NCBI GenBank assembly: GCA_036009105.1
Contig: DASYMJ010000230.1
Location: 1-11,355 of the forward strand
Origin: JAFAVZ01 sp036009105
GTDB lineage: Bacteria > Acidobacteriota > Thermoanaerobaculia > Gp7-AA8
Reading direction: 5' to 3'
Length of the DNA stretch: 11,355 nucleotides
Numbering within the stretch: position 1 is the stretch's first letter; each line of letters starts with the position of its first letter. The translations under genes and the position numbers were made by a program. Positions 6,996-11,355 of the stretch are shown one piece after another. Below the pieces are notes generated by a model. It was not told the DNA's origin. It was given only the letters and a program-made list of their open reading frames with translations, and searched no databases.

Positions 6996-7555
6996 TGAGT
7001 CTCTTACCCGTTTACAACCACGAGATCGAGGAACCCTCGGTATACATCGCGCCTTCGAAATTCGGTCAGGGAGTCTTCGCCATGCGAACCATTCCTGCCG
7101 GCGAATCGATTCTGATCCTCGCCGGACCGACGATCACATTCGATGATGCGGTAGCAAAAGGCGTTCAGGAGTCGTATGCGCTCCAGATCGGGCCGGCGAC
7201 GTACATAGACACTGTGGCGCCTGGCTGCTACGTCAATCATTCCTGCGATCCGAACGCCGGGATCGTCGACGGTTTCGAGTTGATGGCACTTCGCGAGATC
7301 GCGGAAGGTGCCGAGATTCTTTACGACTATTCGACGACGATGCAGGAGGATCACTGGACAATGGTGTGCCGCTGCGGTACGCGCGCCTGTCGTCGCCTGG
7401 TGACTGACTTCGCCCTGCTGCCGCTCGCGCTGCGGCAGCAGTACCTGCGCGCCGGGATTGTGCAGCCCTACATCGCCGCCGGGACGTCGTTGGAGGTGGT
7501 ACGCCGCTTTCGCGAGCCGATCCGTGTTCCGCGGCTTCACTCACAGCTCGAGTAA
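6992..7555 (+). CDS. SET-domain protein-lysine methyltransferase
   Basis: 187 residues, small and soluble. SET enzymes transfer methyl groups from S-adenosylmethionine to lysine side chains of proteins. Hallmarks in order: GQGVFAMRTIPAGE (25-38, SET-N and SAM contact), YVNHSCDPNAG (80-90, the NHS/C pseudoknot), LREIAEGAEILYDYS (100-114, GE-L-x-x-DY motif), and a post-SET CRCGTRAC with C126, C128 and C133, which with C85 could bind one zinc. All key elements are intact. A helical tail (~139-187) follows. Two starts are possible: ATG 6992 overlaps the upstream TGA as ATGA, and ATG 6995 lies 6 nt after AGGA (6985-6988), a better spacing. Either gives translational coupling to the TIR-like gene. 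The protein target is unknown; partners in the cassette are obvious candidates. Confidence 0.9.
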   Translation: MMSLLPVYNHEIEEPSVYIAPSKFGQGVFAMRTIPAGESILILAGPTITFDDAVAKGVQESYALQIGPATYIDTVAPGCYVNHSCDPNAGIVDGFELMALREIAEGAEILYDYSTTMQEDHWTMVCRCGTRACRRLVTDFALLPLALRQQYLRAGIVQPYIAAGTSLEVVRRFREPIRVPRLHSQLE

Positions 7556-7562
7556 GGGTCCC

Positions 7563-8414
7563 ATGGCTCTGCAGCGGGAGGCGCACTGCTTTACTCCTGA
7601 ACATGTCCTGGCGCTCGAGACGGATGGCTATGCCGACGTCACTCTCCCAGCCGCGACGCGGGCCGCGGTGGCTGATGTGTACCGCGCCGGGCTTGCATTT
7701 TTCAGGCTATCGAGCGAGCGGAAGCTCCGCGATTCCTTACCGGCCAGCGAGTTCGGTTATCGGCCAGTGGGTGTCGAATACTCCCAGTCGCCCCAGCGCC
7801 CGGATCCATTCGAGAGCTTCAGCGCGAGCATCCGAACAGTGGAATTGGCCGGTTGTCTTCGCTCCGAGGAAGCTCGCCTCCTGCAACGACGAATGGTCGC
7901 GGTCATCGAGCCGTTCGAAGAAATCGCGGACCGGCTGCTTTCGACCATTGCGGGTACGCTCGGCGGTAGTCCACCGCAGATCGGCGGGGGATGCCGGCGC
8001 TGGTCTTCTCTGCAATTGAACTACTCACGGCCGGGCACAGTGACGACGGCATTCATCCATGAAGCGCATGAAGATGGCCATGCGCTGACGCTCGCAATGG
8101 CCACCGGACCGGGCCTGGAACTGCAACGGCCGGATGGAACGTTCGCTCCTGTTGAAAGCAGTGCCCGGCGGATGATTGTAATGCCCGGAGAGATCCTTAC
8201 TCTTTTGTCCGGCGGCCGCATTCGGCCTCTCTATCATCGCGTCGTCCCGCGCCACGACATGGACGAGCGGATGGCCCTGCTTTTCTTTGCCGACCCGCCG
8301 CCTGTTGCCTGCGCTCCATGGGTTTCTACCGCCGCCAATGCAGGCGTCGACATAGCGCAGCGCGTTCTTACCAACGCGGAGCGCTATGGCCTGAGCGGGT
8401 TCCCTCGTGAATGA
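7563..8414 (+). CDS. Fe(II)/2-oxoglutarate-dependent oxygenase, isopenicillin N synthase-like
   Basis: 283 residues. The C-terminal half is a double-stranded beta-helix oxygenase core: H169-E-D171 in AHEDGHALTL, distal H225 in LYHRVVPR, and R236 in ERMALLFFADPP. This follows the IPNS/plant-type order HxD...H...RxS, except that the final Ser is Ala (RMA). GLELQRPDGTF and MPGEILTLLSGG match the strands between the metal ligands. The N-terminal ~110 residues resemble the family's DIOX_N region. IPNS-like members hydroxylate, desaturate or cyclise small molecules or peptides; the substrate here is not readable. I chose ATG 7563 over the longer frame from 7458, because it follows AAGGG (7554-7558) by 4 nt and the SET stop by 7 nt. 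It ends with ATGA, overlapping an ATG in the frame leading into ligC. GC is low for the window (34 of 60 at 7681-7740). Confidence 0.88.
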   Translation: MALQREAHCFTPEHVLALETDGYADVTLPAATRAAVADVYRAGLAFFRLSSERKLRDSLPASEFGYRPVGVEYSQSPQRPDPFESFSASIRTVELAGCLRSEEARLLQRRMVAVIEPFEEIADRLLSTIAGTLGGSPPQIGGGCRRWSSLQLNYSRPGTVTTAFIHEAHEDGHALTLAMATGPGLELQRPDGTFAPVESSARRMIVMPGEILTLLSGGRIRPLYHRVVPRHDMDERMALLFFADPPPVACAPWVSTAANAGVDIAQRVLTNAERYGLSGFPRE

Positions 8415-8432
8415 GGGACGTCGCTCTCACCG

Positions 8433-8441
8433 TACGCGATC
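8433..8441 (+). repeat. Second 9-bp sequence shared by both flanks, right copy
   Basis: TACGCGATC, identical to 5905-5913. It lies between the end of the oxygenase gene and the preferred ligC start, in the likely -35/spacer area of a ligC promoter. Confidence 0.25.
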
Positions 8442-8445
8442 CACT

Positions 8446-8454
8446 GCGCTACGA
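8446..8454 (+). repeat. 9-bp direct repeat, right copy
   Basis: GCGCTACGA, identical to 5881-5889. It overlaps the candidate ligC -10 (TACGAT, 8450-8455). The left copy is in the FKBP promoter spacer but in the opposite orientation relative to transcription. Confidence 0.3.
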
Positions 8455-8455
8455 T
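8450..8455 (+). promoter_or_regulatory. Candidate -10 hexamer for a leaderless ligC mRNA
   Basis: TACGAT (TANNNT, four of six to consensus) lies 6 nt before GTG 8462. No good -35 is seen. It would let ligC be expressed apart from the upstream cassette. Confidence 0.3.
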
Positions 8456-8461
8456 TCTCCC

Positions 8462-9556
8462 GTGCTTCCCTTCGAACCGCCGTTGCCGCCCATGCTCTCC
8501 GCCGCCGCAGATGGATTGCCCGAGGGCGAGGGGTGGCTGTTCGAGCCGAAGTGGGACGGGTTCCGGACGCTGGTCTTTCGCGACGGCGATGAGCTGACGC
8601 TGCAGAGCCGGGATGAGAAGCCGATGAATCGGTACTTTCCGGAGCTCATCGAGCCGCTCAAGGAGGCCTTGCCGGAGCGGTGCGTCGTCGATGGGGAGAT
8701 CGTGATTGCCGGCGCGAAGGGGTTGGACTTCGAGGCGCTGTTGCTGCGCATCCATCCCGCGGCGTCGCGCGTGAAGTTGCTTGCGCAGCAGACGCCGGCC
8801 TCGTATGTCGCGTGGGATCTGCTGGCCTTGGGCGATGAAGACCTGCGCGAGGTGCCGCTCGAAGAGAGGCGGAAGAAGCTGGAGCAAGCATTGGGAGAGG
8901 GCGCGCACCTCTCGCCGGCCACCACCGACCGCAAGCTGGCCGAGGACTGGTTCAAGAGGTTCGAAGGGGCGGGGCTGGACGGCGTGATGGCAAAGCGGCT
9001 CGACTCGCCCTACCGGCCCGGCGAGCGGACCATGATCAAGGTCAAGCACGCGCGCACGGCGGACTGCGTCGTGGCCGGCTTCCGGTGGCACAAGAACGGG
9101 CCGGGCACGATGGTCGGCTCGCTCCTCCTCGGGCTCTATGACGATGACGCCGACCTGCACCACGTCGGCGTCACGGCGGCGTTCACGCACGCCATGCGCC
9201 GGCAACTGGTCGAAGAGCTGGCGCCGCTGCGCAAGAACGCGCTGAAGGACCACCCGTGGCGGGGCTGGGCGGAGGCGCAGCAGCAGGCGGCGGAGGAAGG
9301 GCAGCGCATGCCGGGCGCATCGAGCCGCTGGAACCGCGGCAAGGACCTGAGCTGGGAGCCGCTGCGGCCGGAGCGCGTCTGCGAAGTGGCGTACGACCAC
9401 ATGCAGGGCAGCCGCTTCCGCCACGCGGCGCGGTTCGTCCGCTGGCGTCCGGACAAGCCGCCGGAGGACTGCCGCTACGACCAGCTGGAGGTCACGCCCG
9501 CTTACGAGCTGGAGCGTGTTTTCGGCGCGGGCCGCCAGCCGCCCCACGGGTCGTAA
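8462..9556 (+). CDS. ligC: ATP-dependent DNA ligase, LigC type
   Basis: 364 residues from the GTG at 8462. It seals nicks through a lysine-AMP intermediate. Nucleotidyltransferase motifs in order: I EPKWDGFR (K30 adenylated, R35), III VDGEIV (77-79), IIIa AWDLL (117-121), IV DGVMAKR (173-179), V MIKVKHA (191-197). An OB-fold domain with VVAGFRW and GSLLLGLY follows. Size and lack of fused polymerase or nuclease domains match the stand-alone LigC group. An ATG at 8411 overlaps the oxygenase stop (ATGA) and would add 17 residues, but family members usually begin about ten residues before the PML motif, as the 8462 start does. The 3' end overlaps the convergent primase-polymerase gene by 55 bp. 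In mycobacteria the analogous LigC/Prim-PolC pair acts in gap filling and excision repair; the same role is inferred. Composition is strongly GC-rich, unlike the preceding gene. Confidence 0.93.
   Translation: MLPFEPPLPPMLSAAADGLPEGEGWLFEPKWDGFRTLVFRDGDELTLQSRDEKPMNRYFPELIEPLKEALPERCVVDGEIVIAGAKGLDFEALLLRIHPAASRVKLLAQQTPASYVAWDLLALGDEDLREVPLEERRKKLEQALGEGAHLSPATTDRKLAEDWFKRFEGAGLDGVMAKRLDSPYRPGERTMIKVKHARTADCVVAGFRWHKNGPGTMVGSLLLGLYDDDADLHHVGVTAAFTHAMRRQLVEELAPLRKNALKDHPWRGWAEAQQQAAEEGQRMPGASSRWNRGKDLSWEPLRPERVCEVAYDHMQGSRFRHAARFVRWRPDKPPEDCRYDQLEVTPAYELERVFGAGRQPPHGS
9502..9556. other. 55-bp tail-to-tail coding overlap of ligC and the primase-polymerase gene
   Basis: Both strands code here: the plus strand for the last 17 LigC residues and TAA (9554-9556), the minus strand for the last residues of the primase from DYDPWGGW to TAA (9504-9502). 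No terminator hairpin separates the genes, so each mRNA carries antisense to the end of the other. Confidence 0.9.
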
Positions 9557-10806
9557 TCCGGATCCGGCGCCTCCTCGGCCGGCCGTCGGTCCTCGGCCAC
9601 ATGACGCAGATTCACCCGGATGCGCCACCAGAGCGAGGAGCGCCCGCGCATCGCATCCACCAGCACGTCATCCACTGCGAGATGTGCGGCCGCCTCGGGA
9701 TGGCGCTTCTTCCAGCGCTCCAGGCCGGCCAGCGCATCCTCCTTCTGCTCCGCCTTGGCCACGGTGATGAGGGGCTGCTTCGATTGGCGCCGTCCCTTCG
9801 CCGCCTTCGCCGCTTTCGACGGCGCCACGCGCGGCGGCTCGCCTTTCTGCTTTCGGTAGTTCGGCGGCCACGGCGCGTCGCCGAGGCCTTCCGCCTCCTG
9901 CGTGGCGGAGAGCTCCAGCAGGCCGTCGAGCGAGCCGGCCGCGGCGTCGATTTCGGCATGCGCATCGCCGATCGATGCAAAGCGCGCGGGCGCGGTGACG
10001 AGAGTGAACGCGGCGGGATCGCAATCCGCAACCTCGTCCCACCGGAGCGGCATCGAGACGCGCGCGTCGGGCGTGGGACGCACCGACCAGGCCGAGGCGA
10101 CCGTGCGGTCCTTCGCGTTCTGGTTGTAGTCGAGGAAGACGCCGTGGCGCTCCTCCTTCCACCACTTGCTCGTCGCGATCTCGGGCGCGCGGCGCTCGAC
10201 CTCGCGCGCAACGGCGAGGGCGGCGCGGCGCACCTGGTCGAAGTTCCAGCGGCGCAGCAGCCGCACGTTCACATGGATGCCGCGCGAGCCGGAGGTCTTC
10301 GGCCAGCCGCGCAGGCCGCGCTCTTCCAGCACGTCGCGCACGATGAGCGCCACCCGGCGGACATCTTCGAAGCCGACGCCGGGGCCGGGATCGAGATCGA
10401 CGCGCAGCTCGTCCGGATGTTCGAGGTCATCGGCGCGCACGGGATGGGGGTTGAGATCGATGCAGCCGAGGTTGGCGATCCAGAGCAGCTGGGCGGCGTT
10501 GCTCACCACGACCTCGCGCGCCGTGCGTCCGGAAGGGAACCGCAGCTCGACGGTATCCACCCAGTCGGGATGCTTCTCCGGCGCGCGCTTCTGGAAGAAC
10601 GGCTCGCCCTCCGCGCCGTCCACGTAGCGCTTGAGGACGATGGGACGGTTGGCGATGCCGCGCAGCGCGCCGTCCGCCACCGCGGCGTAGTAGCGGGCCA
10701 GGTCGAGCTTCGTGTATCCGGCGCGCGGAAAGTACACCTTGTCCGGATTGGTGATGACCACCTCCTGGCCGGCCGCTTCGATGATGGTCTGCTTCGACTT
10801 GGCCAT
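9502..10806 (-). CDS. LigD-type primase-polymerase (Prim-PolC-like AEP)
   Basis: 434 residues. Archaeo-eukaryotic primase superfamily enzyme of the LigD polymerase-domain type, which fills short gaps with NTPs or dNTPs before ligation. Motifs: ITNPDKVYFP (18-27), GxRVDLDPGPG region with D137 and D139 as metal ligands, TSGSRGIHVNV (171-181) with H178 contacting the triphosphate, and FLDYNQN (224-230) with D226 as third metal ligand. All are intact. Beyond the ~310-residue core is a basic linker (PSKAAKAAKGRRQSK, 329-343) and a ~75-residue tail with RWKKRHPEAAAHL, GRSSLWWRIRVNLRHV and DYDPWGGWRP that I cannot assign. It may bind DNA or the ligase. The ATG at 10806 is 3 nt after the upstream small ORF. 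The gene faces ligC and shares 55 bp with it. No Ku gene is in the window. Confidence 0.92.
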   Translation of the reverse strand: MAKSKQTIIEAAGQEVVITNPDKVYFPRAGYTKLDLARYYAAVADGALRGIANRPIVLKRYVDGAEGEPFFQKRAPEKHPDWVDTVELRFPSGRTAREVVVSNAAQLLWIANLGCIDLNPHPVRADDLEHPDELRVDLDPGPGVGFEDVRRVALIVRDVLEERGLRGWPKTSGSRGIHVNVRLLRRWNFDQVRRAALAVAREVERRAPEIATSKWWKEERHGVFLDYNQNAKDRTVASAWSVRPTPDARVSMPLRWDEVADCDPAAFTLVTAPARFASIGDAHAEIDAAAGSLDGLLELSATQEAEGLGDAPWPPNYRKQKGEPPRVAPSKAAKAAKGRRQSKQPLITVAKAEQKEDALAGLERWKKRHPEAAAHLAVDDVLVDAMRGRSSLWWRIRVNLRHVAEDRRPAEEAPDPDYDPWGGWRPAPKTRSSS

Positions 10807-10809
10807 GAG

Positions 10810-11061
10810 TCACTTTGCAGTCTTGGCCGACGCGGCGATGAATCCGGGCGTGTAGCCTTCCCACTCCCCAGGCGCGACCGTGTCGCCGAAGATCCCTTCC
10901 AGCAGCGTGCGGAAGGCGAGCTCGCCGTTGTCGCTGTTGGTGAGGAGGATCATGCATGCCTGGCCGCGCTCGAAGCAGATGAGATACGTCTGCGCGCCGG
11001 TGACGTGCTGCGCCGCGACTGCTGCGAAAAGGAGAACGGCGAACAGGGAGCGACGCGCCAC
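10810..11061 (-). CDS. Small secreted ORF matching the tail of a serine beta-lactamase-like hydrolase; possible deletion remnant
   Basis: 83 residues from a GTG start. Residues 1-18 (MARRSLFAVLLFAAVAAQ) form a Sec-type signal. From about residue 25 the sequence resembles the last strands and helix of serine hydrolases of the beta-lactamase/PBP family: CFERGQACMILLTNSDNGE, then FRTLLEGIFGD, then EWEGYTP. The catalytic SxxK and YxN regions of the family (usually 300-450 residues) are absent, so it cannot be an active hydrolase. The fusion of a signal peptide to a family C-terminus looks like an internal in-frame deletion. A chance start before a decayed gene end is the alternative. No Shine-Dalgarno is evident. 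It ends 3 nt before the primase-polymerase ATG, so it may be kept as its leader cistron. Confidence 0.5.
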   Translation of the reverse strand: MARRSLFAVLLFAAVAAQHVTGAQTYLICFERGQACMILLTNSDNGELAFRTLLEGIFGDTVAPGEWEGYTPGFIAASAKTAK

Positions 11062-11145
11062 GTCAAAATCATCGCATGCATCCGGCCATGTTCGAGCTCT
11101 GCCGGGTGCGACGAGCCGAAGCCGGGGGAGGTGATGGCAGATAGG

Positions 11146-11166
11146 AAAAGCGGCTCACCGCGCCGC
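11146..11166 (-). terminator. Intrinsic terminator at the end of the right-edge gene
   Basis: On the minus strand GCGGC (11166-11162) and GCCGC (11154-11150) form a 5-bp stem, extendable by G-U pairs, with a 7-nt loop that contains the TGA stop codon. TTTT follows (11149-11146). The stem is short, so efficiency is uncertain. Confidence 0.5.
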
Positions 11167-11355
11167 CCCCCACTTCCGCACCCTGCTTTGCAACTCTCCC
11201 ACGAGGATCGACGCCGCCACGTCCGCCGCGTCGATCCACTCCAGCGACGAATCCTCCAGGCGCGGGTCGAGCGCCTCGTCGTGCATGGGGTGGAGGATGG
11301 GGGCGGTGCCGTTCGCGATCACATCGCGCAGGACGAGCGGGGCCACCGGCATCGG
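11155..11355 (-). CDS. C-terminal end of an unidentified protein, cut by the right edge
   Basis: The frame is open to the window edge and gives 66 residues, with an ATG at 11352 that may be internal. The sequence (VLRDVIANGTAPILHP, then DEALDPRLEDSSLEWIDAADVA, then ASILVGELQSRVRKWGAAR) has an acidic middle and a basic helical end. I see no signal peptide, membrane segment or motif that identifies a family. It is on the same strand as the small secreted ORF but separated by 93 nt and a probable terminator, so likely a different transcript. Confidence 0.45.
   Translation of the reverse strand, partial: PMPVAPLVLRDVIANGTAPILHPMHDEALDPRLEDSSLEWIDAADVAASILVGELQSRVRKWGAAR

Noticed and set aside
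7458..7562. Upstream extension of the oxygenase gene
   Set aside because: It lies wholly within the SET gene; the ATG at 7563 has a Shine-Dalgarno and the family N-terminus.
8384..9628. 414-codon minus-strand frame opposite ligC
   Set aside because: All ligase motifs are on the plus strand; the minus translation is Arg/Leu/Pro-rich low-complexity shadow.
1..11355. CRISPR array, insertion sequence or transposase
   Set aside because: No regularly spaced repeats, no transposase-like product and no long terminal inverted repeats are visible on either strand.

Overview
The window is a GC-rich bacterial chromosome segment with short intergenic gaps. The gene set (a GT-C membrane glycosyltransferase, a secreted PA14/metalloprotease, a lipoprotein FKBP, and a convergent LigC / LigD-type primase-polymerase pair) fits a Gram-negative, free-living, high-GC lineage such as Acidobacteriota or a relative. 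That placement is an inference from style and gene content, not a measurement.

Layout. (1) Positions 1-1600, minus strand: the first codons of an unidentified gene at the left edge, preceded by a polytopic GT39/PMT-like glycosyltransferase. (2) 1561-1756, plus strand: tRNA-Thr(CGT) with a near-consensus promoter and an intrinsic terminator. (3) 1765-5859, minus strand: an apparent envelope/secretion operon read FKBP-type lipoprotein PPIase -> ZU5-like lipoprotein -> large secreted protein with a PA14 domain and a CLCA-type zinc protease motif (HExxHxxxGxxDE). (4) 6084-8414, plus strand: a tight three-gene cassette of visibly lower GC encoding a TIR-like protein with a helical C-terminal half, a SET-domain lysine methyltransferase and an isopenicillin-N-synthase-like Fe(II)/2-oxoglutarate oxygenase. 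(5) 8462-10806: an ATP-dependent DNA ligase of LigC type (plus) facing a LigD-type primase-polymerase (minus), overlapping tail to tail by 55 bp, as in the mycobacterial LigC/Prim-PolC pair. (6) 10810-11355, minus: a short secreted ORF that looks like the tail of a serine beta-lactamase-like hydrolase, an intrinsic terminator, and the C-terminal end of an unidentified gene.

The best candidate for an undescribed system is the TIR-like / SET / 2OG-oxygenase cassette. Its genes are translationally coupled (ATGA overlap, then a 7-nt gap), it differs in composition from both neighbours, and its last gene overlaps the reading frame leading into ligC by ATGA. A TIR-like sensor/effector combined with a protein-lysine methylation writer and an oxygenase suggests a conflict or signalling system based on protein modification. 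Function is inferred only from domain content.

A second theme is expression. Three genes that begin transcription units have no Shine-Dalgarno sequence but a TANNNT hexamer 6-7 nt before the best start codon, which would give leaderless mRNAs. Genes inside operons have clear Shine-Dalgarno sites.
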